Of a stretch of 64,000 nucleotides of DNA, positions 20,001 through 28,814 are shown piece by piece. The notes beneath the pieces were generated by a model that made no database searches, had not been told where the DNA came from, and saw only the letters and a program-made list of their open reading frames with translations. Origin of the DNA: SLRI01 sp964402505 (GTDB taxonomy: Bacteria > Pseudomonadota > Alphaproteobacteria > Geminicoccales > Geminicoccaceae). Position numbers and translations under genes: made by a program. How positions within the stretch are numbered: position 1 is the stretch's first letter; every line of letters starts with the position of its first letter. The DNA is taken from NCBI GenBank assembly GCA_964402505.1, contig CAYOCP010000015.1, positions 41,428-105,427 of the forward strand, written 5' to 3'.

Positions 20001-20786
20001 ATGGCCCGACCTTCGGCCGTCACGATCATCGCGACGCTGGCGCTGGCTTCGCCCTCGCATGTGCCGCCGGTCGCGGCGCAGGAGGCGACCGAGGCGATGC
20101 CGGCGAAAGGCGGCTGGACCCTGGCGCTCACGCCCTATGCCTGGTTCACGGCGCTCAAGGGTGACGTCGCGACCTTCAAGGGGGCACCGCCCGCCAATGT
20201 CGACGCCAGCTTCGACGACATCATCGACCAGACCAACTTCGCCGCCATGCTCGCCGGCGAGGCGCGGCACGACCGGCTCGGCATCGTCTTCGACGTGAAC
20301 TACCTCGACATCTCCGGCAAGGGCGACACGCCCGGGCAGGTGTTCGGCGATGCCGAGATGGACAATCGCACGCTCTTCGCCGAGCTTGCCGGGTTCTTCG
20401 ATGCCTATCGGGATCGCCGGATCAGCCTCGATGTGATCGCCGGCGCCCGGCTCTGGTACGTCGACACCGAGGTCAACCTGCGCGCCGGCCTGGCGCAGCC
20501 CCGCACCGACCAGCAATCCGAGGCCTGGGCCGACCCGCTCCTGGGCGTGCGCGGCCGAGCCGTGCTGGGCCGTGGCTTCTTCCTTTCGGGCGAGGCCGAC
20601 TACGGCGGTTTCCACGTGGGCTCCGACAAGACCTGGCAGGTGCTCTGCACGCTCGGCTACGCCTTCAGCGAGAAGCTCTCGGCGCGCGCCGGCTACCGCT
20701 ATCTCAGCGTCGACTACCAGGACGACGGCTTCGTCTGGGACGTCGACATCCATGGGCCGATCGTCGGCCTGACCTGGGTCTTCTGA
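20001..20786 (+). CDS. Outer-membrane beta-barrel protein
   Basis: A 261-residue precursor with a signal peptide (MARPSAVTIIATLALASP, cleavage near VAAQE) and an alternating strand pattern ending in a terminal phenylalanine (GLTWVF), the recognition signal for outer-membrane insertion. Strands such as WTLALTPYAWFTALKG, LGIVFDVNYLDI, GARLWYVDTEVNL and ARAGYRYLSVDYQDDG resemble small OmpW/OmpA-barrel-like proteins of alphaproteobacteria. A GGGGAG box precedes the ATG. It lies between the TPR membrane protein and the arylsulfatase, so it may serve uptake or surface display for that system; the specific role is not visible. Confidence 0.82.
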   Translation: MARPSAVTIIATLALASPSHVPPVAAQEATEAMPAKGGWTLALTPYAWFTALKGDVATFKGAPPANVDASFDDIIDQTNFAAMLAGEARHDRLGIVFDVNYLDISGKGDTPGQVFGDAEMDNRTLFAELAGFFDAYRDRRISLDVIAGARLWYVDTEVNLRAGLAQPRTDQQSEAWADPLLGVRGRAVLGRGFFLSGEADYGGFHVGSDKTWQVLCTLGYAFSEKLSARAGYRYLSVDYQDDGFVWDVDIHGPIVGLTWVF

Positions 20787-20818
20787 AGGCCCGGACCAAC
20801 CGCGAGGGAGGCACGATC

Positions 20819-23329
20819 ATGGATTGCCGTCGCAATTTTACCCTGACGCTGGGCCTCTTGCTCTCCTTCACCGCAGCGGCGAATGCCCAGCAGGTCACGG
20901 GCGAGCCGGGCTCGCCATCGGCCACGACGACCATTCTCGGCGACGTGCTGCCCGCCCCGGCGCCGAGCTTCAAGGGCGAGATCGGCCTCAACGCCTTCGA
21001 TTCGAAGCCCTGGTGGCCACCGCGCGTCGTGCCACCCGAAGGCGCGCCCAACATCCTGCTGATCATGACGGACGATTCCGGCTACGGGGTGCCCAGCACC
21101 TTCGGCGGGGTGATTCCGACCCCGGCGCTCGACCGCATCGCCGAGGCGGGTCTGCGCTACACCAACTTCAACTCGACGGCGCTCTGCTCGCCGACCCGAG
21201 CGGCGCTGATCACGGGCCGCAACCACCATTCCGTGGGATTCGGCGTGATCGCGGAGCAGGCGACCGGCTTTCCCGGCTACGACAGCTTGATCGGCAAGGA
21301 CAGCGCCACGATCGGCCAGATCCTGCGCGATCATGGTTACGCTACCTCGTGGTTCGGCAAGGATCACAACACGCCGGCCTTCGAGGCGAGCCAGGTCGGA
21401 CCCTTCGACCAGTGGCCGATCGGCATGGGCTTCGAGTATTTCTACGGGTTCGTCGGCGGCGACAGCAACCAGTGGCAGCCCAACCTCTTCCGCAACACCA
21501 CGCAAATCTATCCCTTCGAGGGCAAGCCGGGCTGGAACCTGATCACGGCGATGGCCGACGAGGCGATCCAGCACATGCGGATGCTGAACCAGACCCAGCC
21601 GGACAAGCCCTTCTTCGTCTACTACGTCCCCGGCGCCACGCACGCGCCGCATCATCCGACCAGGGAGTGGGTCGAGAAGATCGCCGCCATGCACCTCTTC
21701 GACGACGGCTGGAACAAGCTGCGCGAGACGATCTTCGCCAACCAGAAGAAGCTCGGCGTCATTCCCGAGGCGGCCGAGCTGACGCCGTGGCCGAAGGATC
21801 TGCTCAAGGAGTGGGGCGAGCTTTCCGGCGACGAGAAGAAGATGTTCATTCGGCAGGCCGACGTCTTCGCCGCCTATGCCGCCTACACCGACCACGAGAT
21901 CGGCCGCGTGATCCAGGCGGTCGAGGACATGGGCAAGCTCGACAACACGCTGATCATCTACATCAACGGCGACAACGGCACGAGCGCCGAAGGCTCGCCG
22001 ATCGGCACGCCGAACGAGGTCGCCGCCTTCAACGGCGTTCCGGTGCCGGTGGCGGACCAGCTCGAGCATTTCTACGACATCTGGGGCACGGACCAGACCT
22101 ACAATCACATGGCGGTGGGTTGGGCCTGGGCCTTCGACACGCCGTTCAGGTGGACCAAGCAGATCGCCTCGCATTTCGGTGGCACGCGCCAGGGCATGGC
22201 GATCTCCTGGCCGGCGCGGATCAAGGACGAGGGCGGCATCCGCAACCAGTTCCACCACATCATCGACATCGTGCCGACGCTGCTCGAGGCCACCGGCATT
22301 CGCGCCCCCGATACGGTAGACGGCATCGCGCAGCGGCCGATCGAGGGGGTCAGCATGGCCTACACGTTCGACGCCGCGAACGCTGACGCACCCTCGACGC
22401 GCCGTACGCAGTACTTCGAGATGCTGGGCAATCGCGGCATCTATCACGACGGGTGGTATGCCAACACCCGGCCGATCTCGGCACCCTGGGAGCTCGCCGG
22501 CACACCCGATCCGGACGTCTTCAACGCCTATCCCTGGGAGCTCTTCGACCTGAGCAAGGACTGGACCCAGAACAACGATCTGGCCGCGTCGAACCCGAAG
22601 AAGCTCGAGGCGATGCAGGACCTCTTCACGATCGAGGCGTCGAAATACCAGGTGTTCCCGCTCGACAACTCGCTCGCCACCCGGGCGGTCGCGCCCCGGC
22701 CGAGCGTCACCGCCGGACGCGACGAGTTCGTCTACCATGGCACGCTTACCGGCACGCCCAACGGCGACGCGCCGAACGTGCTCAACAGCAGCTACACGAT
22801 CACGGCGGAAATCGACGTGCCGGAAGGTGGCGGCAACGGCATGCTGGTCACCCAGGGCGGCCGGTTCGCCGGCTATGGCTTCTACCTGCTCCAGGGGAAG
22901 CCGGTATACGTCTGGAACCTGTTCGATCTCGAGCGTGTCCGCTGGGAGGGCCAGGATGCGCTGGCTCCCGGCAAGCACACGCTCGAGTTCGACTTCACCT
23001 ATGACGGGCTCGGGATCGGCACGATGGCCTTCAACAGCATGAGTGGTATCGGCCGTTCGGCTACCGGTGTCCTGAAGGTCGACGGCAAGGAGATCGACCG
23101 CCGGACCATGAAGCAGACGATACCGTTCCTTCTGCAGTGGGACGAGAGCTTCGATGTCGGCGCCGATACCCTCACTCCGGTCGACGATCGTGATTATCGG
23201 GTGCCGTTTGCGTTCGACGGCACGATCGAGAAGCTGACGATCAGGATCGCCCGGCCGCAGCTTTCGGCCGCGGATATCGAGAAGCTGAAGGCGGCCCTGC
23301 CGGGCGCCAGCAATCGTGCGAGCGAGTAG
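20819..23329 (+). CDS. Secreted arylsulfatase
   Basis: Hydrolyses sulfate esters; the protein is exported (signal peptide MDCRRNFTLTLGLLLSFTAAANA). The 836-residue precursor has the sulfatase domain from about residue 75 (NILLIMTDDSGYG, with metal-binding aspartates) and the class I sulfatase signature CSPTRAALITGR, whose Cys123 would become formylglycine. Further active-site segments are WFGKDHN and INGDNGTS. The last 200 residues are the beta-rich C-terminal domain of long bacterial arylsulfatases. A GAGGGAGG box precedes the ATG. Maturation needs a formylglycine-generating enzyme or radical-SAM maturase, and none is visible in the window. The substrate is unknown. Confidence 0.93.
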   Translation: MDCRRNFTLTLGLLLSFTAAANAQQVTGEPGSPSATTTILGDVLPAPAPSFKGEIGLNAFDSKPWWPPRVVPPEGAPNILLIMTDDSGYGVPSTFGGVIPTPALDRIAEAGLRYTNFNSTALCSPTRAALITGRNHHSVGFGVIAEQATGFPGYDSLIGKDSATIGQILRDHGYATSWFGKDHNTPAFEASQVGPFDQWPIGMGFEYFYGFVGGDSNQWQPNLFRNTTQIYPFEGKPGWNLITAMADEAIQHMRMLNQTQPDKPFFVYYVPGATHAPHHPTREWVEKIAAMHLFDDGWNKLRETIFANQKKLGVIPEAAELTPWPKDLLKEWGELSGDEKKMFIRQADVFAAYAAYTDHEIGRVIQAVEDMGKLDNTLIIYINGDNGTSAEGSPIGTPNEVAAFNGVPVPVADQLEHFYDIWGTDQTYNHMAVGWAWAFDTPFRWTKQIASHFGGTRQGMAISWPARIKDEGGIRNQFHHIIDIVPTLLEATGIRAPDTVDGIAQRPIEGVSMAYTFDAANADAPSTRRTQYFEMLGNRGIYHDGWYANTRPISAPWELAGTPDPDVFNAYPWELFDLSKDWTQNNDLAASNPKKLEAMQDLFTIEASKYQVFPLDNSLATRAVAPRPSVTAGRDEFVYHGTLTGTPNGDAPNVLNSSYTITAEIDVPEGGGNGMLVTQGGRFAGYGFYLLQGKPVYVWNLFDLERVRWEGQDALAPGKHTLEFDFTYDGLGIGTMAFNSMSGIGRSATGVLKVDGKEIDRRTMKQTIPFLLQWDESFDVGADTLTPVDDRDYRVPFAFDGTIEKLTIRIARPQLSAADIEKLKAALPGASNRASE

Positions 23330-23486
23330 CGGGCAGGAGCCGGACCGGGACGACCACCGGAGCCGGAAGCCCGGGTCGATGATCGGCCGGCCTTCGCATC
23401 CCGTCCTCGTGCCGATCACGAGAGCAAGACCGAGAACCGGGCCCGCTCGATTCGCTGCGAGCCGCCCCGACATGAGGAAGAGGGTG

Positions 23487-24212
23487 ATGCGTGACGTGAC
23501 GAAGGCGGCCCTGCGGCTCGGAGCGTTCGGGGTGATGGCGCTGCTCGGCGCCTGCACCCAGAGCTCGAGCCAGATCGAGACGACGGCGGCGCTGCCGAAG
23601 CCAGAAGTCGTCGTGGTGCAGGAGTTTGCCGTGCAGCCCGGGGAGGTGCAGCTCGATCCTGGTCTCAGCGGCACGATCGACGAGACGCTGAAGGCGAGCA
23701 AGCTGCCGCCCAATCCGGCCGATGAGATCAAGGTCGGCCATCAGGCAGCGACGGCGTTGGCCAAGAAGCTGGTGATCGAGATCCGCGATCTCGGCCTCGA
23801 TGCCCAACAAGGCAACAGCCTGCCGGCCGGTGTCTCGTCGGGACTCCTGATCACCGGCCAGTTCGTCGGCGTCGACCAGGGCGACCGGACCGAGCGTGTG
23901 ACGATCGGGCTCGGCGCCGGCCGCTCCGACGTGCGCGTGCGGGCCCAGGTGTTCGAGCTGACGTTGAGCAGTCGCACGCTGGCCGACGAGATCGAGGTCG
24001 ACGCGAAGAGCGGTCTGCAGCCGGGCATGGCGGAGATGATGGGCGCAGGCGCCATCGCCGGGCATCTGGTCGCCTCGACCGTGGCGAGCGGCGGCTTGCA
24101 GGCGACCGACGAGTCGCTGGGCGCCTCGGTGGTCGCGGATTCCGACCGGGCGGCCAAGGGTATCGCCAAGCAGCTCGCCGTCTTCTTCGGCAGGCAGGGC
24201 TGGGTGAAGTGA
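23487..24212 (+). CDS. DUF4410 lipoprotein
   Basis: A 241-residue lipoprotein: an N-terminal basic/hydrophobic signal ends in the lipobox LGAC, placing the mature protein at the cell envelope. The body is the DUF4410 pattern (VVVQEFAV near the start, then a GRSDVRVRAQVFEL strand and a helical tail RAAKGIAKQLAVFFGRQGW). DUF4410 proteins are often found beside sulfatases, and their function is unknown. An earlier ATG at 23472 is possible; 23487 is preferred because GAGGAAGAGG lies just upstream. It is the last gene of the TPR - barrel - sulfatase - lipoprotein run. Confidence 0.82.
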   Translation: MRDVTKAALRLGAFGVMALLGACTQSSSQIETTAALPKPEVVVVQEFAVQPGEVQLDPGLSGTIDETLKASKLPPNPADEIKVGHQAATALAKKLVIEIRDLGLDAQQGNSLPAGVSSGLLITGQFVGVDQGDRTERVTIGLGAGRSDVRVRAQVFELTLSSRTLADEIEVDAKSGLQPGMAEMMGAGAIAGHLVASTVASGGLQATDESLGASVVADSDRAAKGIAKQLAVFFGRQGWVK

Positions 24213-24249
24213 CCGGCCGGATGTGGGCGGCGGGCCGCAGCGGGCGGGA

Positions 24250-25410
24250 TCAGTCGCGGGTCTGGAGCGCGTCGCCGTTCCATTCGAGGGTGAAGACGTC
24301 GGCGCGGGCCGTGCCGGCTTCGTCCTCTCCGCCGACCACGAGCAGCGCGTCGTCGACGGAGAAGGAGGCGCCGTAGGCGAGGCCCTCGGGCAGTCGGCCG
24401 ACCTCCTGCCAGCGATCGTCATCGAGGACGAAGACCTCGAACGCCCAATGCTTCGAGAGGCCTTCGTGCGCGAACCAGTGGCCGGCCTCGGCGTTCCGGC
24501 GGGCACCCGGGAAGTTGGCGCCGCCGGCGACGATCACGCGATCATGGCTGAGGCCGGCATAGGCCCCCGCCAGCCCTTCCTGCATCTCGCCGCCCGAGGG
24601 TGCGGGCAAGGGCGTTACGGCCGACCACGTCGCCCCGTCGGCGCCGAAGGTGACCCGCTTCACCATGTCGGTGCGCAGGCCCGGCTTGATCTCGCCGTTG
24701 ATGATCAGGAACTCGTCCGGTGCCGTCTCGACGACGGCGGCACCCGTGTTCGGCAATTCGGGATTGGCGCCGAAATCGCTCCAGCTCAGGTCGGTCGGGT
24801 CGAAGAGCAGCACCCTGTCGTTCCAGCGGTACTCCTTGGGCGTCATCCCCATGTAGGCCTCGACGACGGCGTTCCAGCGCTCCGGCTCGGCCTCCCTGTC
24901 GATGGCGGAGACCTCGGCGAGGTAGCGGTCGAAGAGCTCCTTGTTGTAGCCGCCGATGATGGCGATGCGCCCATCCTCGAGGGTCATGGCGCTGGCGCCC
25001 AGGAGCCCGACCGGCGTGGTCGTGTCCAGCGTCTCCCAGGCGTTGGCCTCGGGATCGTAGCGATGGACGGTGTCGAGGATGACCGGTGCCGCGTCCTCGG
25101 GATCGGTCTTGCCCGAGCCGCTGAAGACGTAGAGGGCGCCGTTCGAGGCGGCGGCCGCGGGCTGGGACGGTGCCGGACCGTCGAAGGCGGCGAGCTTCCG
25201 CCAGCCGGCGGCCCTGTCGTTCAGGTCGAGGGCGAGGATGTCGGTGCCGGCGCTGCCGAGCCCGACGATCAGGCGGTCGTCGATGCGGACCCCGATCCCG
25301 TTCTTGATGCCGATGGGGAGGTTCGGCCATTCCTCGGCCATGGCAGCTCCCATGCCGAAAACAAGCGCGAGGCTGGCGAGAGGGACGCTAAGTCCTTTGC
25401 GACATGTCAT
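24250..25410 (-). CDS. nanM: N-acetylneuraminate epimerase (sialic acid mutarotase), periplasmic
   Basis: Kelch-propeller protein that speeds interconversion of the alpha and beta anomers of sialic acid in the periplasm, helping uptake by SiaPQM. The 386-residue precursor has a signal peptide (SVPLASLALVFGMGAAMA, cleavage before EEWP) and repeated Kelch blades with the GG-x-W-type pattern: ALYVFSGSG, RIAIIGGYN, RVIVAGGANFPGARR and ALLVVGGEDE. NanM-specific motifs include NKELFDRYL and AGGANFPGA. An AAAGGAG box lies eight bases before the ATG. It follows nanA by 50 bases and is transcribed away from nanR. Confidence 0.92.
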   Translation of the reverse strand: MTCRKGLSVPLASLALVFGMGAAMAEEWPNLPIGIKNGIGVRIDDRLIVGLGSAGTDILALDLNDRAAGWRKLAAFDGPAPSQPAAAASNGALYVFSGSGKTDPEDAAPVILDTVHRYDPEANAWETLDTTTPVGLLGASAMTLEDGRIAIIGGYNKELFDRYLAEVSAIDREAEPERWNAVVEAYMGMTPKEYRWNDRVLLFDPTDLSWSDFGANPELPNTGAAVVETAPDEFLIINGEIKPGLRTDMVKRVTFGADGATWSAVTPLPAPSGGEMQEGLAGAYAGLSHDRVIVAGGANFPGARRNAEAGHWFAHEGLSKHWAFEVFVLDDDRWQEVGRLPEGLAYGASFSVDDALLVVGGEDEAGTARADVFTLEWNGDALQTRD

Positions 25411-25460
25411 CGGCGGTGCTCCTTTCTTTCGAATCGGATCCGGGTGCCGGCGAAGATCGG

Positions 25461-26357
25461 TCAGGCGAGCCAGGCCTTGAGCGCGGGCTCCTCCATGACG
25501 GCGCGCATGCGGGCCTCGCCGTCGGCCACGCGGAGCGCCATGGGTGCCCGGGTCGGGCCGCAGTCGATGCCGATGGCGCGGAACGCCGCCTTCATACCGG
25601 GCAGAACGCCGGTCTCGAGGAGCGCTTCCACGAAGATCTGCGAGAGCTCCTGCAGCTCCCGGGCCAGCTTCAGCTCGCCGTCGCGAACGGCGGAATCGAG
25701 CGCCAGGTAGAGGCGGCCGAGGAGGTTGTAGGTGGTGCCGATGCCGCCGTCGGCGCCGAGCACGGCGGCGGCGAGATACATCTCGTCGAAGCCGAAGAAG
25801 CAGGTGTGGTGCGGACGGCTGCGGCGCAGCATGGAGAGCTTGAAGAGGTCGGTCGAGGTGAACTTGATGCCGGCGACGTTCGGGATGTCGAGGATGCGCA
25901 GGAGGACGTCGAGCGGGATCGGCCGGCCGGTGCGGATGGGCACCTCGTAGACGATCAGCGGCAGGTCGGTGGCGGCGGCGAGGTCGCGGTAATAGGCGAC
26001 GATCTCGTCGTCGCTGAAGGGATAGGAATGCGGCGGCAGGGCCGAGAGGCCCTCGTAGCCCAGCTCCTTCGCCTGGCGTGCGAGGCGGATCGAATCGCGC
26101 AAGGACGGCATGCCGACATGGGCGATCAGCCGGGCACCCTTGCCCCTGGCGCTTTCGGCGACCACCGCCTGCTGGGCCAGAAGCTCGTCGGCGCCGAGCA
26201 AGCCGGATTCGCCGCTGCTGCCGCCGACATAGAGGCCGGTCAGCCCCTGGCGCAGCACGTAATCGTCGAGCGCGCGCTGGCGCTCCGGATCGAACTCGCC
26301 CCGATCGCTGAGGCCTGACATGAGCGCCGCGTACATGCCCGCCAGCGGCTTCGTCAT
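25461..26357 (-). CDS. nanA: N-acetylneuraminate lyase
   Basis: Class I aldolase that splits N-acetylneuraminate to N-acetylmannosamine and pyruvate, the first step of sialic acid catabolism in the cytoplasm. The 298-residue protein has GGSSGE at residues 45-50, the catalytic Tyr137 (IVYEVP) and the Schiff-base Lys165 (AGIKFTSTD), at the same numbers as in E. coli NanA. The ATG at 26357 has an AAGGA box seven bases upstream; longer frames upstream run through the operator region. It is divergent from nanR. Confidence 0.96.
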   Translation of the reverse strand: MTKPLAGMYAALMSGLSDRGEFDPERQRALDDYVLRQGLTGLYVGGSSGESGLLGADELLAQQAVVAESARGKGARLIAHVGMPSLRDSIRLARQAKELGYEGLSALPPHSYPFSDDEIVAYYRDLAAATDLPLIVYEVPIRTGRPIPLDVLLRILDIPNVAGIKFTSTDLFKLSMLRRSRPHHTCFFGFDEMYLAAAVLGADGGIGTTYNLLGRLYLALDSAVRDGELKLARELQELSQIFVEALLETGVLPGMKAAFRAIGIDCGPTRAPMALRVADGEARMRAVMEEPALKAWLA

Positions 26358-26436
26358 TCTCGCATCCTTCCGTGCACCAGCATCGCACAACCGGCCTTGC
26401 GTGGCCGGCATCCATCGCGAGGACCATAAGGTGTTT

Positions 26437-26474
26437 TTTTGGTTTGACAATAGATTTCTCTTGTCATACCAAAA
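26437..26474. promoter_or_regulatory. Candidate NanR operator between nanA and nanR
   Basis: Two 14-bp arms, TTTTGGTTTGACAA (26437-26450) and TTGTCATACCAAAA (26461-26474), are inverted with one mismatch and a 10-bp spacer. They lie in the AT-rich gap between the divergent nanA and nanR. The arms contain a TTGACA-like box facing nanR. A FadR-subfamily NanR dimer pair binding here could control both directions. The repeat is seen directly; the function is inferred. Confidence 0.6.
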
Positions 26475-26510
26475 CGGTCATCTGGTGAACTGATCGAGGG
26501 TGTTCCGGCC

Positions 26511-27260
26511 ATGGTCACGGCATTCGAGACGCAGGAGCGGCAGGAGCCCCGGCGCACGGTCGATCTGATCGCCGAAACCCTGATCGGCGAGATCAGGTCC
26601 GGCACGATCGAGCTGGACGAGCCGCTGCCGACCGAGCGCGAGCTTTGCGAGCGCTTCGCGGCCTCACGGCCGACCGTGCGGGAGGCCCTGGCGCAGATGC
26701 AGCTTCGCGGCTACGTCACCGCCGCCGCCGGTCGGCGGCCGCGGGCCAGCCGTCCCTCCCTTTCGAACATCCTGCGCGGTGCCGGAGACCAGATCAGGGA
26801 CATCCTGGGCGACGCCGAGAGCGGTGCGCATCTCGAGCAGATGCGTCTCTTCATCGAGACAGGTGCCGTGCGCGAGGCGGCGGCGCGGGCGACCCACCTC
26901 CAGCTCGCCAAGCTCCAGGCCGCCCTCGAGCGCAACTTCGAGGCCATCGGCACCAGCGCCTTCGCGCCCACCGATATCGCCTTCCATCGCGTCCTGGTCT
27001 CGATCTCGGGAAACCCCGTGATTCTCACCCTGCACGACATGTTCGTGCGCTCGATGATCGCGCAGCGGCCGCCGACCGATGATCCCGAGCGCTACGACCG
27101 CATCGCCTATGACGAGCATCGCCTGATCTACGAGGCGATCCGCGACAACGATGTCGCGGCGGCGACCGACGTGATGGAGCGCCACCTCGCGCGGTCCTAC
27201 CGGGCACGGCTGGCCGCGCCGCGCCTGGCGGCGCAGCCGGCGCGGCTGCACGAGCACTGA
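26511..27260 (+). CDS. nanR: GntR/FadR-family regulator of the sialic acid locus
   Basis: A 249-residue repressor-type protein. Residues about 18-85 are the GntR winged helix (LPTERELCERFAASRPTVREALAQMQLRGYV), and residues about 105-230 are an FCD ligand domain with the metal-binding pattern D-x3-H (DIAFH), then DEHRL and MERHL. FCD proteins bind small acids, and position next to nanA and siaPQM makes sialic acid the likely effector, as for E. coli NanR. It is divergent from nanA-nanM and begins the nanR-siaPQM-nanE-nanK run. It probably binds the inverted repeat at 26437-26474. Confidence 0.9.
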   Translation: MVTAFETQERQEPRRTVDLIAETLIGEIRSGTIELDEPLPTERELCERFAASRPTVREALAQMQLRGYVTAAAGRRPRASRPSLSNILRGAGDQIRDILGDAESGAHLEQMRLFIETGAVREAAARATHLQLAKLQAALERNFEAIGTSAFAPTDIAFHRVLVSISGNPVILTLHDMFVRSMIAQRPPTDDPERYDRIAYDEHRLIYEAIRDNDVAAATDVMERHLARSYRARLAAPRLAAQPARLHEH

Positions 27261-27309
27261 AGCGCCGGCGAGACGCCTTCTTGCCCGATCGATCACAATG
27301 GAGGAAACG

Positions 27310-28272
27310 ATGAGGCTGACCACGACCCTTCTGACCGGTGCCGCCATGCTGGCGCTGGCGACTTCCCTGGCATCGGCGCGCGAGCTGACGCTCGGCATGC
27401 AGGACAACGAGGCGTCGAACGTCTACGCGGGTGCCAAGGAGCTCGCCGACCGTCTCGCCGAGCTTTCGGGCGGCGAGCTCACCGTGACGCTCTTTCCCTC
27501 CTCCCAGCTCGGCGACTTCAAGGCGATGGTGGCCCAGGTCCAGGCGGGCGAGCTCGACATGGTCATCACGGGCTACCCGGACATGAGCTACATCATCCCC
27601 GAGCTCAATCTCGTGGGGGCGCCCTATGTCGCCCGGGACTTCGCGCATCTCGAGAAGATCGTGGCCGGACCCTGGGGCCAGGAGATGGCGGCCAAGTTCG
27701 AGGAGCAGGGCGTGAAGCTGCTCGACGTCTGGTATTACGGCACCCGCCAGACGACCGCCAACCGGCCGATCAACTCGATCGAGGACATGAAGGGCCTGCG
27801 CCTGCGCACGCCCAACGTGCCCTTCCTCATCGCCTATGCCGAGAATGTCGGCGCCACTCCGGCGCCGGTCGCCTTCGCCGAGGTCTATCTGGCGCTGCAG
27901 ACCAACCAGGTCGATGCCGAGGAGAACCCCCTGCCGACCATCGAGGCGATGAAATTCTACGAGGTGCAGTCCTCGGTGGCGCTGACCAACCATTTCGTCG
28001 CCTCGGCGGCCGTGCAGATCTCGACCGACACCTGGGCCGATCTCAGCGAGGAGGAGCAGGGCTGGCTGATGCAGGCGGTGGAGGCCGGCGGCGAGCTCAA
28101 CGACAGCCTGACCTTCACGGCCGAGGAGGAGCTGCTCGCCGAGTTCGCGGATCGCGGCCTGACCATCACCCGCCCGGACCTCGAGCCGTTCCGCAAGGCG
28201 ATGCAGCCCTATTACGACCAGCTCGAGGAGCAGTTCGGCAAGGGCTCCATCGCGGCCGTGACCGGCGGCTGA
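27310..28272 (+). CDS. siaP: TRAP transporter sialic acid-binding protein SiaP
   Basis: Periplasmic solute-binding protein of a TRAP transporter. The 320-residue precursor has a signal peptide (TTLLTGAAMLALATSLASA). The segment GTRQTTANRPI followed by LRLRTPN carries the two arginines that in Haemophilus SiaP hold the sialic acid carboxylate, and VYLALQTNQVDAEENPLPT matches the family. A GGAGG box lies within the ATGGAGGAAACG stretch just before the ATG at 27310, so the upstream ATG at 27298 is not used. It precedes siaQ and siaM. The sialic acid assignment combines these residues with the nan genes on both sides. Confidence 0.92.
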   Translation: MRLTTTLLTGAAMLALATSLASARELTLGMQDNEASNVYAGAKELADRLAELSGGELTVTLFPSSQLGDFKAMVAQVQAGELDMVITGYPDMSYIIPELNLVGAPYVARDFAHLEKIVAGPWGQEMAAKFEEQGVKLLDVWYYGTRQTTANRPINSIEDMKGLRLRTPNVPFLIAYAENVGATPAPVAFAEVYLALQTNQVDAEENPLPTIEAMKFYEVQSSVALTNHFVASAAVQISTDTWADLSEEEQGWLMQAVEAGGELNDSLTFTAEEELLAEFADRGLTITRPDLEPFRKAMQPYYDQLEEQFGKGSIAAVTGG

Positions 28273-28334
28273 GCGAGGCGGCCGCGGGTGCCCCGAGGTG
28301 CCCGCGGCCGGCCTCGGCAGGAGGGGGGAAGGAC

Positions 28335-28814
28335 TTGGCGACACCACGCAAATACAGCCTCGAGGGCAGCATCGCCTCGGTGCTCTTCATCGTCCTGATC
28401 GGCATCGTGCTGATCCAGGTCTTCGGGCGGACGCCACTCTTCCGGGGGCCCGTCTGGACCGAGGAGGCGGCGCGCTGGATCTGGGTCTGGATGGCCTTCC
28501 TCGCCATCGGCGAGGTGGAGCGTCAGGACGGGCAGCTCAAGATGGCGTTCCTCGCCGATGCCCTGCCGCCGACCGTCCGGCGCATTCTCTACACGGTGAT
28601 CGACGTCGTCTATCTCGGCATCATGGCGCATCTGTGCTGGATCGGCTTTCGCACCATCCAGCGCACCTGGAACAACATCTCGGTCACGCTGCCGACGACC
28701 GATGCCCTGCTCTACGCCTCGGCGTTCGTCGCCTCCTTCTTCATCATGTACCGCATCCTGCGCCGCATCGTCGGCCGCCGGGATCGCGTCACCGACAGGA
28801 GCCCGGCGCTATGA
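28335..28814 (+). CDS. siaQ: TRAP transporter small membrane subunit SiaQ
   Basis: The DctQ-type four-helix membrane subunit of the sialic acid TRAP transporter, 159 residues. It has the conserved WTEEAARWIWVWMAFLAIG segment of the family and three further hydrophobic helices. The start is a TTG at 28335 with a GGAAGG box upstream; no ATG is suitably placed. Its stop overlaps the siaM start by four bases (ATGA), giving coupled synthesis of the two membrane subunits. Confidence 0.88.
   Translation: MATPRKYSLEGSIASVLFIVLIGIVLIQVFGRTPLFRGPVWTEEAARWIWVWMAFLAIGEVERQDGQLKMAFLADALPPTVRRILYTVIDVVYLGIMAHLCWIGFRTIQRTWNNISVTLPTTDALLYASAFVASFFIMYRILRRIVGRRDRVTDRSPAL

Noticed and set aside
20001..20786. 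Porin for sulfatase substrates as a firm assignment
   Set aside because: Only the barrel pattern and position are seen; nothing shows substrate transport.
20714..23731. A 1005-codon open frame on the minus strand across the arylsulfatase
   Set aside because: It mirrors the sulfatase gene, has no recognisable domain, and its composition is what high-GC DNA gives on the opposite strand. The sulfatase has full motifs and a signal peptide.
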